64,000 nt of DNA from Watersipora subatra (Eukaryota > Bryozoa > Gymnolaemata > Cheilostomatida > Watersiporidae), in the NCBI RefSeq assembly GCF_963576615.1, contig NC_088708.1, positions 3,162,001 to 3,226,000 of the forward strand, read 5' to 3'. A program made the translations under genes and the position numbers. Under the pieces are notes generated by a model that worked only from the letters and a program-made list of their open reading frames with translations, did no database searches and was not told the DNA's origin. Positions 23,419 to 36,400 of this stretch are shown piece by piece (position 1 is the first letter of the stretch; each line of letters starts with the position of its first letter).

Positions 23419-25325
23419 ATACATTTATGTATCTTCCTTCAGACATGAGCCTGAAAAAGATCTAAAATTTACTGTTACGCAATAGACAGAGTTTGTTTTA
23501 TTTCCATTTCATTGTCAGACGACCGCATGTCAAGCTTGTTCTCAGGATGTCTCTTCACATGATACATAATTATACTTCATATTTTCTTTTTATGTAACAC
23601 TGATATATTTTCAACCCTAATTTAATATCAATGCTATTTTCATCAACAGCCACAGTTATGGCCATGTAAATGGAATCAACTCTCATACTGTTACAGTGTT
23701 GTCTTCAACCTGTAAACCTTGGCTTCTTGAATTATATTTAACAAAAAGCTGTTGGTGATATTTCAAATAAGCTTGTTGTATCATAATCTACATATATTCA
23801 GAGCTTGGAAACTGTATGCCAAAGAATAGGACTTCTCATAGTTTTTACTCCTACAACAGTGCAGTGAAAGTCAGTAACTCAGCCTAAAGTCAGGGTTTCT
23901 GGAAGCATATACGACATCAGGTTTTAAAGCATTAAAGGTACAGTATGTGAAAATTTCAAATTCATGCTAGCTGGTAAGCAGAACCAGCATGTTAGTCCAC
24001 TTTTGATTCTAAAGAAAAATTCCTTGTAGCACAGTCACTAGTAGGTTTTTCAAGACAGCAGAATACAGATTTCTGCAAAGATCAATGCTATCCTTATCAA
24101 AAGCCACAGTTGTGGTCATGTAAATGGTATCAACTCGATACTGTTTGGTTGTCTTTACACAGCTGTCTACCTACTTGCTCTCTTGACAGCCTGCTCTCTA
24201 CGAGCAGCCAACAACTACGAAAACGCAAAAGAGTTTTTGCTTCTATGCTTTGACTGGCTTGATCGGGCTGCCAACTTGAAACACTTTGCATCATTAATTG
24301 TCATCAAAGCTTCCATTATTTGGGCTGAACCCAATTCTATTACAAAAGAAGCAATACGGAATATCCGCAAGTACCATTTATTTTGTAAGTGATGGTTTGT
24401 TTTGTTAGACTATCTCATCAAAGAAGTGTTTAGTAAAAAAACGAAGAGAAAACACACTTTGAGAGAATGCTGTCATGGTAGAATTAACTAGTTGAATTAA
24501 ATTGGCTAGTTAATAAGTCATTGCAAAGGTAAGATCACACAACAGCTCAATCTGGTCAACACTAGCTAATTATGAATAGATTTAGTCATAGGTAATTTCA
24601 ATATGTCCCATATTGTCCTCATATTTTTCATTTGTGTACATATGAAAAATATAAGGACATTATGTGTACAACAGAGATATATTAATGTGCAATGAGATAC
24701 ATTGTTGGGAGTTAAAAAGCCGAACCTGAAATCATCTTTTTTGCTTTTTTTGACCAACACGTTTTTGCACACAAATGACAATAACCGACATAGTCTCAGC
24801 TTGCCACCACGCTTGAGCATAATTTCAAAGTAAATTGTAATAGCCAAAACAAGTAGGCCTATAATATTAAACTTTCAGAAGCCCGTTTGTTCGTTTTAGT
24901 GAAAACATCGACGTGATTTCAAAAATGTTTCTAATAAATTCACGATGTTATAACATATCCAGTTCACTGGACATAACATGAACCAAATCGAAAATAATCC
25001 TCAAGAGGCGAGAAATTCGTACATAGTTTGGTAATTTCCATATCCTTGGATAGATAGACGCTAATGTTCATAGACTTGTATGATCATAGCTGAATTCGAA
25101 AACTTTATATTACGTACAGCTTTGCTTTAGTTATGTCTATGTCTGTTTGCACGAATTTTGGCCATGTCTATGCCTCCGTGTTGATAAAAAAACGGAAAAT
25201 TTATGAACTCGCCCACTAAGGTCTTGTCAGAGTATCGTTAATGACCGGTTGTCGCGGTACTTTTAAAGGGAAGCCATTTTCTGGTAGGTTTCAAAGATCT
25301 ACTTCTGTGCAATAGATCGTCCGTA
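23419..25325. other. Intergenic between piggyBac and the KCTD gene
   Basis: No gene recognised. Two diverged direct copies of about 75 bp (around 23630-23705 and 24085-24160, sharing CATGTAAATGG and ATCAACTC) lie 455 bp apart. An inverted repeat at about 24608-24662 pairs TGTCCTCATATTTTTCAT with ATGAAAAATATAAGGACAT. The 69-codon frame at 24183-24392 has no recognisable content. The KCTD promoter should lie near 25200-25325, where base composition becomes less AT-rich. Confidence 0.5.
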
Positions 25326-28300
25326 ATGGCTGTCAATGGCGATACAATACCAAACGGAATGGAAGTTTGTTCTAAATGTGAAGACAATGAAAATGCAAAG
25401 AAGGAATCTTGGGTTAAACTAAACGTAGGAGGAACACAATTTTTAACAACAAAGACCACACTGTGTAGAGATCCAAAATCGTTTTTATTCAGGTTATGCC
25501 AAGAAGAACACAATCACAGTTTAAAATCAGACAAGGTTTGTAAGTTCATAATCATGGTACCTGTCGCCATCATTAGCAACATGATTGTGGTTTGATGTAT
25601 GTTGATGATATTTGATGTAAATATATTAACATGTTCAACGTAGCTCATAATTCCAAGCGTATAGTTTGTATTAGCGTTAGACTTAGATTTTCTTTTAGGA
25701 TGAAAATGGGGCATACATGATCGATAGGGACCCGGAATTCTTCAGAACAATATTGAATTATTTACGGCATGGCAAACTAGTAATTGACAAAAATCAGGAG
25801 CTAGAAGGTAAGTTATAAGAGGTTACTCAACGTCAATATTCATACTCTTACCTCAGACGAGGTAGAACTTTCTAGCGATTTAATTTAAATCTAAAGGGAA
25901 GCCTCTATTTATTGGGTTTGTTTTGAGTCAGGGTATAATTTGGAGAGCAGCACACTGGTGCTTAGGATTATTGAGTTTTGGTTGTGTGCCCTCTGATGTC
26001 TCAAATTGTTCGAGACAAAAAGCTATTGTGGTAGATATTTTTGTTTGTTGTTACAGGCATGAGTCATAAGTGAATCACATATCATAGGTTTACTAGGTCT
26101 TTATGTACTATAGAGTCTGTCCTATAGGGTTAACTTGGTGATAGCTTAATAGGTTTTCATAATACAAGGTATTTAGTTCCTTATTGATGTTTTGGTCGGC
26201 GCTTTATTTTCCACAACGTGTCTCCCTTTTGCTTTTGTACCCAATAGTCTAAATGAAAAGCTGCTACCAACCTTCGTTAACTTTCCTAGCATTTTGTAAA
26301 CATTCGAAAGCAAGTCTTTGATATTGTTATATCACCTGATATTTTGTAATAATTAGGCTTATAGATGTTCTAATTGTATAGATTTTATTGAAATGTTTCA
26401 AGTATACACCTAGTTCTATTTTTCTTTGAAATGCTAAATAATGCATAAATTCATTACTCGTATTTGACATGGCATGATAAAAGGAAGAGTTGTGATATAA
26501 AAGTAAACGTATGTCGATACGAGGTACAAAATTGAAATTATAAAATTTGAAATGCTCTGTATAATGACCATTTGTTAACACTTTTTATGATAGCCAACAA
26601 TTTGGGTTATGTTTACAGCTCATTGGAACCAAGAATAAGAGTTGACTAGAAAATACTTAACTGACTACAATTCTTTATTAGACTTTTAGTTTATTAGCAT
26701 GTTGTGGAGTTCCTCTATAAATTAGATTTATTATTAAGTGAACATAGCTATGTTCAGCTCATTTCAAAGATAAGCTAAGTTGAGAGTTTGCAGTCTTATG
26801 TGACACCTCATGGCAACACAGTTTGTGATCTGCTAACATTTGTAATAATATTGGCTATTTAAGCAAGTCGAAGATCAACTTCAACCTATCGCTGTTGTCT
26901 AAGGTAAATGTCAGTGAACTGATGCCTCCATAGCGAATGCTCGCCACTGTTGGGTAAAACTTATGAATAATGATGTTCTATAGCCCTCACATACAAACTT
27001 GAACAGCACTTTTACTAAGCACTAACGTCTGACCTGTCTGGCCTTCGTCATACCGATCAGCTGCACCCCAGTTTCTTCGGATAAGACATTAAAACAGCAT
27101 GCAGGAAGGCAGGCAATTAAATATTGAGAATGGAAATTCAGACCTGTTGTCATTGTTGCTATAGCTAAGTACTACGCATAAAAATTTCAGATATACGATA
27201 TGATAATGTTTGGAGACTGATACAAAAGATTATGATATATACAAGCACTTCAAGTTGTTTGTGTCATCTGCCCCAATTAAAATCTTTTTTGCAATCGTTG
27301 TACAACCTAGATGAAGTTAAGTAAATGCTGAGGTGCTGCAAAGTTGGTCTCATGCTACAGATAACTTCATAGTCTCCATGGTATACATTGGTAAGAGGGA
27401 GAGAAGCTATAGAATACTGTCTGTATAATCATCATACATGCAGTCCATAATATCAATTACACTTATTACAGCTTGTCGATGTTGCAAGTTTTATATTTAG
27501 ATATTTACTGCTTTTAAAAGTTGATGTTTCTCCATGTATGTCTACTGTACATTATATATTATAATATACAGTACCGATATGCATATTACTGAAAAAATCA
27601 ATCATTGTTTAATTTTATTGTAGTTGGCAAACTTTCACTTTAGAGTTTTGTACACAAAAAATTCTATTTTTCTGCTTTGTACAGCGTTTTCTCTTTTCTC
27701 ATGGCAGTGAATACTATCAGTATTTAATGTATGGGAGAAGATTGAGGTAGAACTAGAGTTGGTAATGGCATCACGAGACTGGGTATTAGTCGATTCAGAC
27801 GAACTCAAGTAGGGATGATAGTGACAGTCTACGCATTTTGTAAAAATGTCTTTGAGTAGACAACCTTACTGTAACCAAGAATTATTTCTTCGTGAAATAA
27901 TCCGCAATTGTTCAGCACATATGTGTATGAATGGTCATGAACGTCAATGACAAAAAGTCGTGGTCGATATAGTTGTGTAGCCAACTATCTACTTAATTAA
28001 CTAGGCAACTCATTATTCCTGCATCATTTTCTGTTTTTTAAGGCTTCTGAAGAACTTTCGTTAAAGGTTGACTTGCATCAAAAGTTAGATTACAGTTATT
28101 TGGTATCAAATAATTCACCATGTCTTACTTTGCTGTGTTGCAGGTGCAAAATATTTGGAAATGTGATAACAAGCTCTTAAAAGCTTAAAAACGAACAGTT
28201 AATCGCTGCCATCACGAAACTGTTGTAGATTAGAATCCCTTTCTAAAACGGCTCAAATGGGATGTAGCTGAACAAGATGGCTTCTGTTTACGCTTTCATG

Positions 28301-31300
28301 CAACCTCATTCGTCGAAATATTTTCACAAATATATTTCACGCATTCAATAAAACATGTCTATTGTCCTTACGCGTCTGTTTCATCATCATTGTAATGCTG
28401 TCACTTTGAACACTGATATCTCAAAACCTACCATAAAAATTCGTTTAATTTTTTGACCTTAGCTCGAAGGAGTGAACATCATCTTCTGATAAACATAAGA
28501 ATCCTGTTGGTCACCTGTGATAGTCGAACAATGCTGCAGAAATTATTCGCGCTGTTTGGCAGGAAGTATGGGTCACGTGATCAGACTACGACTAGATGAT
28601 TAGACCAAGCCGAAACAAAACTGTAAACTAGCGAGCATTTATATTTGGTAAAGGCTCTTCGGTAAGCCCCGAAGTGTTTGTCATAAACTAGTGCTACGAG
28701 AAGTTTTATATTGAGCCTTTTATTAGCCTTTCAATTCACGTGAGAACATCACGTGTCAAAACAATAACCAAACCTTTTGACTATGTCAGAGAAATGAATT
28801 GATTCCAATCTACGGCGGTTTCGTGATGGCGGCGATTAACTGTTTGTTTTTGAGCTTTTAAGAGCTTGTAATCACATTTCCACATATTTTGCACCTACAA
28901 CACAACAGAGTAAGACATGGTGAATCTTTTGATACCAAATAACTGTAATGTGAACTGTGTTGCAAGTCAACCTCTAAGTAGCACTTAATATCCTCCACAA
29001 AAATACACTTTATTGCTAATATAGTTACGAGTGCATTTTTATTCTACGTTATTTTTCTAATATGCATTGTTAAGCCTGCTGCATGCTGTAGGGCCTAGAT
29101 GTCATTTTTAGATATCTTTTTATCTAACATCTATACACACAACATAGGCACAAACTCCCATTTTAGTTGTACTCCAAATATAAAATCAGCCCAACCTTTT
29201 TGCTACTGACTAGTTAATATAAAGTATTGCCTGCTTCATAATTAAAATGCATAGCTGCCAGCATTTCAGCAACCCATTAGCCAAAATGCAGGCTACTGGA
29301 GGGAAATCTATAATCGATTTTGGCATATATTCAAGCATCAAAAATTTAATGCTGTAAAGAGTTGTTACCATTCTCGTGTCATGCTTCTTTTGAGTGTAAT
29401 TAATCATTTCGAGATAGACTTATGAATATGTATTCATTCATGTTTCTTTTATTTTGCTATGAAGCTCCAATATATCATTCTTTTTACTTTTGAAGCTTGC
29501 TGACCATTCTTGTCAATCATAATATTGTGGAGGACCGGGACATGCCTGTGTACTATTTACTGCACTCATATATATATCCGCACTATCATTTAACCGAACC
29601 TCTCGAACTTCCCTTATTGCATACTTGAACTGCCTTTTTATTATTATATAACTGTATTACTGAACTGCCCTTGTATTACTGAACTGCCTTTTTATTATTA
29701 TATAACTGTATTACTGAACTGCCCTTGTATTACTGAACTGCCTTTTTATTATATAACCATCCTGTTATATCTGGCATATCCTTTGTGATATAAATAGATC
29801 AGTAGGCGGAGTTAAACGATAGGCGCTGGCTATATAAGCCAGCGCGGTAGACAGGCAGAGTGTGCTTGATTTCACTCATACTTGTGCATACTTGTATTGA
29901 AGATATCGATAATAAACTGCTATATACTCATACGAACTGCTTCTATTGACGCCTGCCTGGTTGGCTCACCGATTGTACAAGCAGGCTCAGTGCAACCAAC
30001 AGACGGAACTGCCAGGGTGACTCTAAGAAGGCTAGGAGGCGATCCACGGCCTTGTCTAGACTCGATCGGGTGTGCCATGGCACTAGAGATCCAGTCTTAA
30101 GACCAGCCATTAGTGGATCCAGACTAGCCTGGGATAGAGATCCAGAGGCAGGCCGGGGGTTTGGTTTCGGAGCAAGCCTGACTACTAGATTCTTGTCTTG
30201 GACTGACTTGACCGCCACAGGCAGGTCAATCAGGCCTCGGACAAGGTCAGCCAGTAGCCCAGGTTGCGACTCCCTTGTTAGAAAGTAAAGCTGACTCAGC
30301 TACCGGAGTCAGATCCTTTACAATATAAGCAGCATACAACTTCAGCGTTGCTTTTAAATTGCCTCAAAGTGTACCTTGCATATAAAATATCTGTGACCCC
30401 AATTTTCATTGCGATATTCTGTTGTTATATTTTAGGAGTATTAGAAGAGGCCGAGTTTTACAATGTTACAGAAGTGATTCAACTCTGTAAAGAGCGGATT
30501 AAAGTTAGAGATGATACAAATAATCAGGTATAATGTGGGCTGTATGTCCTACACTATACATACATAATTAAAATAGATAGCTAATAGATCAGCGCATTTC
30601 AGCACCAGACTAAACCAGCCATTAATGGCATAGCCGAGAAATATACTTTGACCAGTGCGTGAGCTTCACTTTTTCCTGTACTTGAATATAAGTGAATGTA
30701 AACACTAACTCCAACTCTTGAACTTACTTGACAACAGTCAAACTTTAGTTGTCTGATCAAATATGTATATTTACGCTGAAAAGCATTATTTAGTGATGAG
30801 AAAGGGATATTTTATCTCGGTAGTTCATTACAATTACATTACCACTGTACTTTTCAGTCAAATGTAAAGAATGTGTATCGAGTTCTGCAATGTTCTGAGG
30901 AAGAGCTAACACATGTTGTGTCTTCCCTTTCGGATGGCTGGCGGTTTGAGCAGGTATGGCTTGTCAAAACAGCTAACAATACACCTGTATGTCTATAATA
31001 TAATAATATCTTACGATAATAATTTTATATCATAATGTTTTAGATATATATTAATCGATAATATTTTAGACTTATCATAATTTTGTATTATCGTGGTGGT
31101 AAAGAACACGATTTATTATCCTATTCTTTGTATTGTTGTAATCCTCTGGTACCGCACTTTAATTCTGTGCTACTTTTGTATCTTTTCCAACTACAATATG
31201 GTGACCAACTTGACTTCATGACACCGATCCTATCAATAATGTTCTTGCGTCTGCTATCAAATGATTCACAGTGACCTTATGTACCCACATTGACTATTTT

Positions 31301-31689
31301 TAGCGATTTCATGTTTTATGTAGTTGATAAATATTGGCTCCTCCTATTCCTACGGTGGTCCAGATCATGCAGAATATTTGTGTATCGTATCGAGAGGCTA
31401 CCCTAGCCGCACCACCACAGACCACAATACAGATAGGTCTAAGGTTAGTGAGAATCAGTCAAAAGCTAAAATATTTAGAACAATCATTTGTGTGCAACAA
31501 AATGCAATTAAAGCTTGCCATGTATGGAAAGCAATACATTCCCAGTGCATAGCATCAACCAGAGCCTTGTTAGTGTGTTTTAACTCTTTCATTATAGAAT
31601 TTTTTGCTTGTTTTGACGGAATCAATTCATACCAAAAAATTTTGCATGAATTGATTCCGCCAGATTGGTATCTTTGCTCTGAAAGCTAG
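25326..31689 (+). CDS. kctd5: KCTD2/5/17-like BTB (T1) domain protein, CUL3 adaptor; 5 exons
   Basis: Exons: 25326-25535, 25699-25807, 30436-30527, 30858-30953, 31324-31689; phases match at every GT-AG junction, giving about 290 residues (human KCTD5 234). KCTD5-type proteins oligomerise and bring substrates to CUL3 ubiquitin ligase; KCTD5 acts on Gbetagamma. Seen: BTB/T1 core [58 protein letters not shown], then family-specific [21 protein letters not shown] and [11 protein letters not shown] ... AEYLCIVSR, ending near SKAKIF where human KCTD5 has its last residues. Exon 5 begins at TTG after GTAG and stays open about 55 further codons past SKAKIF; this tail has no counterpart I know and may be altered by an unseen splice. 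Intron 2 (4.6 kb) holds an inverted-repeat element and a solo LTR; 25808-28060 shows nothing else recognisable. Paralogue (2, 5 or 17) cannot be settled; symbol is by synteny. Confidence 0.9.
28061..28977. mobile_element. TTAA-flanked inverted-repeat element, copy B
   Basis: Starts TTAAAGGTTGACTTGCATCA and ends TGCAAGTCAACCTCTAA. The internal block (TGTCATAAACTAGTGCTACG) is inverted relative to copies A and D. Lies in KCTD intron 2. Confidence 0.8.
29526..30322 (+). mobile_element. Solo LTR of a retrotransposon (about 0.8 kb)
   Basis: Begins TGTGGAGGACCGGG and ends TTTACA, with ATAT (or AATAT) flanking both sides as target duplication (29521-29525 and 30322-30326). It has a TATA box (TATATAAG, 29831-29838) set between inverted arms GCGCTGGCT and AGCCAGCGC, and AATAAA at 29911-29916. 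A 55-bp segment with GAACTGCCTTTTTATTAT is tandemly repeated at 29628-29757. No primer-binding site, internal region or second LTR is present. U5 would be long (about 400 bp), so part of a leader may be included. It ends 113 bp before KCTD exon 3. Confidence 0.7.
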
Positions 31690-33480
31690 TTTCTGTCATA
31701 GAGCTTTAATCTCAAGTACAAAAACAACGCATCTGACAAACGAAAGCCATGTTTAATATTTTGTTAGTTTAGTGAACCGGATGTAAAAGAAAAATGCCAT
31801 TGTTGCTGCAGTTAGTTTGACCAATTCGCGAACCCCCATTCTCTAATACAAAAGTATAGTTAACAATAATATGATCTGAGGCCGAATGTTGAAGGATTTC
31901 ACTTGCAGAGATATGTTTAGGTTGCTGTTTACAGTTATTTTTTATCCATTCTAAACTGTAACTAAAAGAATTTGGAAAATGCTCTCTAATTCCGACTAAA
32001 AGGAAAACTACCTGATTCATTTTTTTGGCAAAGTGATAACCCAATGTCATAAATTTGTTGTGACAAAATTTTGGGTGGATCTGACCACTCAGATCAACCC
32101 AAAATTCAATGTTCAATGTAATCAATGTTTTCGTGTAAGTACTAAGGGGAGTCATTATGAAGGCTTTCTGACCGAATGAACGATATGCGCGAGCCGTCAT
32201 ACAGGCTTTCTGTACCGAATGAGTTACCCTACGTCTCACAGCATTTTCTCAATTTCTAGTTTTATGAACCTTGTTTTTCCTCAGTTTGCTTTGGTACCCG
32301 GATGGTTAGTCTGGAGTTATGCAGAAAGTCATACACTCCGTGTTAACATCTGACAGCTTTTGTTTCTAAAAACTGTATTTAAGCTTTTAAAATTTGTTGT
32401 AGATATTACAAAAGCCATCACGGATGACATAGTAGCTGGATTCACTTGTCAACGGTTTAACTCATTTGTCGATTAATTGGTTTTGTTGGAACTGGAAAGC
32501 TCATCACTTATGCAGTAGCGAGATAAGCTGGACTATTGGCCTTTGATATAACGGTATCCGAACTTTTCATAGCGCATCAATGCTATTTCAGAATAAGGAG
32601 GCCAATGCTAGCATGTTTGTGCCAAACAAGGTGGCCAATGCTAGCATGTTTGTGCCAAAATGTAACCTGTTTTGCTTATGGTTACTTATAATGCACATCA
32701 AAGCTGATAACTTAAAAGTGGCTTGACTGTTAAGCATTGATCTATCTTTAATTCAAGCACATCAAAGACTGGTTCATTATTGGTTTTCAATTACATTAAT
32801 GCTCACAGTCCTCAATCCTAAACATGTATGCCACTCCATTTATTTTAGTATTTTTGTCGTTTCGTATTCTTTTTGATATATTGTGCTATCATTATTCATA
32901 ATTTATCCTTCAAGGTAATGTTATATAATTGAATTATGATTTTAATCCGGTTTTGACTAGAGTCATCATTTTGAAATGTTACCAGACAGTGATCAACTCT
33001 AGTATTCAAGCTTTAGACAGCCATGATAACAACAGTTGAAGATACTGGAGTGTCTGTGCATTCAACAATAGTACATAAGATTTACACAGGCAGCAGTTTT
33101 TGTTAAAAAATACAGTGACTCTGAAATGTCATGTAAATGTACATAAAACATAAAGCACAACTGCACATACCAGTAGGTCGCTAATAAAGCCATAAAAAAG
33201 CTGCATGTTGCTACAAGTGGAATAATGTTCACAAGAACAAGATGAAACCTAAAATTAATTCAAAACCATCATGTGATAATGTCAAGAACAATCGACTAGC
33301 ATCAATCTCGCACGTTAACCTCTTAAAAATGCAAGAAAAAACTGCTGAGATTTTCTATTTTCCTCATGACGGGCAACGCCAGAAAAGTAACTACAATGAC
33401 ACTGGCAGGGCTGGCAAAAGCACCTTCGCTCAGCTTCTTGTGCAGCAGTAGTGGCACTTAGAACAACATTCAAGAATTAT
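31690..33480. other. Intergenic between convergent KCTD and PDK1 genes
   Basis: Contains both 3' UTRs. A minus-strand frame at 31769-32239 (156 codons) is longer than most background frames but matches no family I know; it may be chance or an old transposon piece. A direct repeat with AGGTGGCCAATGCTAGCATG-type sequence occurs twice at 32598-32660. AATAAA on the PDK1 strand occurs near 32837-32842, about 640 nt past the stop. Confidence 0.45.
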
Positions 33481-36400
33481 TCAGCGCTTCAACTTGGGTT
33501 TACGTGGACCATAATAATATTTCCAGACTTCTTCTATCTTTCGACACCAGACTTGGCCATATCCTGCTGGGTCTTCTAAGTAATATGTTCTCTTTGGCTA
33601 AAACATCAACTAGTAGTTTAGAAGAAAAATATAAAGAAAAGACATCTGAGTAGCCAGTATCATGTAGAATACCCTACAGGATGAAAATACTCGACGGCTT
33701 TAATAATTCACGATGTTGCGAACAGACGATTATGCAAATTATTAAATTTCGCGAATAATTATTAGTTCTACTTTTAAACACAAGAGAGAATAACTACTGC
33801 CTCAAATTAAAAACTAGTCGCTAGGCAGAAGTAGTAAACGTAGCCGAGCTCCAAATCTTTTTTTAAACTATCACCGGGGCTTTGAGTTAACCCCATTGCC
33901 AATGCATGACACCTCTTTACAAAATTATTCAAGGTTGTAACAAGCTATTAGGAATTCGGCACGGCATCATCATCGGAAAAATCTGCAGTTCTTTACGTTG
34001 AAAAAAACTCATAACTCACCACAAGTTGTTGGTTCACCAGAGGCCTCCGAATCAATGAACATTCATGAAAACATCTGGATGAAGCCAAAAATTTATAGGT
34101 TAGCATGAATTATACTTAGCTTATAAATTAGTTTATGTATAAATATATTATAATTAATTACAGACTTGATTGTACAAATACAACATTTCAAATACAAATA
34201 AAATTTTACAAACAATGAATGAAGTAAATAAAAACAGTTTGGCCCATATGGCAGTTGTCTGGTAATAAAATTAAACTGATACTCTTGATAAGTAAATACT
34301 GGCGTGTAATGATGCTCTCTGACTAGTTATTTTGGTAATAGCAGCGCTATATTGCCGTCACTGTCTTGTGTAGATGTTAAAGGCAATTCTCTCATTACTA
34401 CATGGCTGGTAAGGCATGCTTGTACACATGGCTGGTAAGGCATTATCAGAACTCTCCTCGTGACTTATTATTGCAATGTTCTGCCGGTTGGCCAAAATTC
34501 TGTGATTGTGAAGGCGTTCTTGTCCCTTTTTTAAAACATATATATTCTCCTCGTTAGCAGCTGTGGTCACTTCTACCTCAATTTTAAGACCTCCCTGAAT
34601 GATTGGTGATCTTCCAAGAATGACATCCCCCACCCTTGCAATCATTGTGCCTTCGTGTATGATGAAAAAGCTGCTTACTCCACCTATTTCACGGGGTAGA
34701 TGACCAACCGTTGCGCAGTCTGACTTGCAACAAAATTCACATTACAGTTATTTGATATCAAAAGATTCACCATGCCTTACTCTGCTGTGTTGTAGGTGCA
34801 AAATATGTGGAAATGTGATTACAAGCTCTTCAAAGCTCAAAAACGAACAGTTAATCGCAGCCACACGAGACCGCTGTAGTTTGGATTCTCTTTCCAAAAC
34901 AGCTCAAATATGACGTAGCTGTGGTAGATGGTTTTTGTTTACACTTTCCTACAACCTCATTCATCGAAATATTTTCACAAATATACTTCACGCATTCAAT
35001 AAAACCATGTCTATTGTTCTTATGCGTCTGTTTTATCGTCATTGTAATGCTGTCATTTTTAGTAGTGATATCTTATAACTTACCGCAAAAATTCATTTAA
35101 TTTTTTAACCTTACCTCGAAGGAGTACATATCATTGTCTGATAATCATGACGAGCCTGTTGGTCACCTGTGATAATCGAAAAGTGCTGCAAAAATTATTT
35201 TCGAAGTATTGGGTCACATGATCAGATTACGACTTGACGATTATTTCAAGCCGAAACAAAACTGTAAAGTTGCGAGCATCTATATTTGATACGGGATCTT
35301 CGGTAAAACCCGAAGTGTTTGTCATAAACTAGTGCTACGATAAGTTTATATTGAGCTTTTTATTGGCTTTTCAATTCACGTGAGAACATCACGTGACAAG
35401 ACAATAACCAAACTGTCATAGCTACGTCAGAGAAATAAACGGATTCCAATCTACGGCGGCTTTTCGTTTTTGAGCTTTTAAGAGCTTGTAATCACATTTC
35501 CACATATTTGCACCTACAACACAACAGAGTAAGAGATGGTGAATCTTTTGATACCAAATAACTGTAATGTGAATTTTGATGCAAGTCAACCTTTAATTAA
35601 TAGAGAGTGATTGTGTTCATCCGCGAATAAATTAGTCCGCGAATAGGCATGAAAAAGGCAATTGGTGCGAAATTTAACTCCGCGAATATTGTGATCCTGT
35701 AGGGTAGATGGCTCACAGAAGTGAGGTGCACTCTCGTCAGAGTATGCCACCAAATGATCAGAAACAACAACCATCTCACCTGAGAATATTACAGATTTCC
35801 ACTCGACCATAACACATAAGAACTCACTGTGTGCATGAAGAAAACCTTGAAATTTTTGGATTCTGGCCGGACTGATCTTGACCAAGGCACCTCTCCCTTC
35901 AGCACCATGTTAACTGGATCGACATAATAGAGATGTGGTCCTTCGGTCATAAGAAACATCCTCTGGCGTGCAAAGAGCCCCTAAACACACTATTAATATA
36001 AGTGGAAAGATCGGCATGACTGCTTTTAGCGTATTGGCATCTATATATATAAATGTGAGTGTCTATCATTCGCATGTCCAGTTAGGAAGTTAGAGCAAAA
36101 AGGTTTTAGAAACTTATACTGAGCACTTGCGAAAATAGTATTGGTTACTATGAGCACACTTGAAGATCATGATTGCATGAGAGATCATAACGCATAACGA
36201 TTGTAAGCACAATTACAAGCACGGCTCTTATTATAGTAAAGATTTAGGATTTAGTATTGAGTTACTCAAATTACAAGTTACTCAAATTACAAAAGTTACT
36301 CTAGCTTAAGTTACTGAAATTCATTGGGTAAAGAGACTTAACCAATGGCAACTAAATCACCTGCCACTGTTTATAAGCTGAATTAAATCTTGAACGAATG

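Noticed and set aside
29882-30288. Overlapping short frames on both strands
   Set aside because: They lie wholly in the solo LTR and share no family motif.
31769-32239. 156-codon minus-strand frame as a gene
   Set aside because: No recognisable motif or splice context, low complexity of evidence; kept only as a note in the intergenic entry.
35586-35885. 99-codon minus-strand frame as an independent gene
   Set aside because: Its start overlaps PDK1 exon 12 in another frame and the rest is intron with repeated TTCGCGGA motifs.
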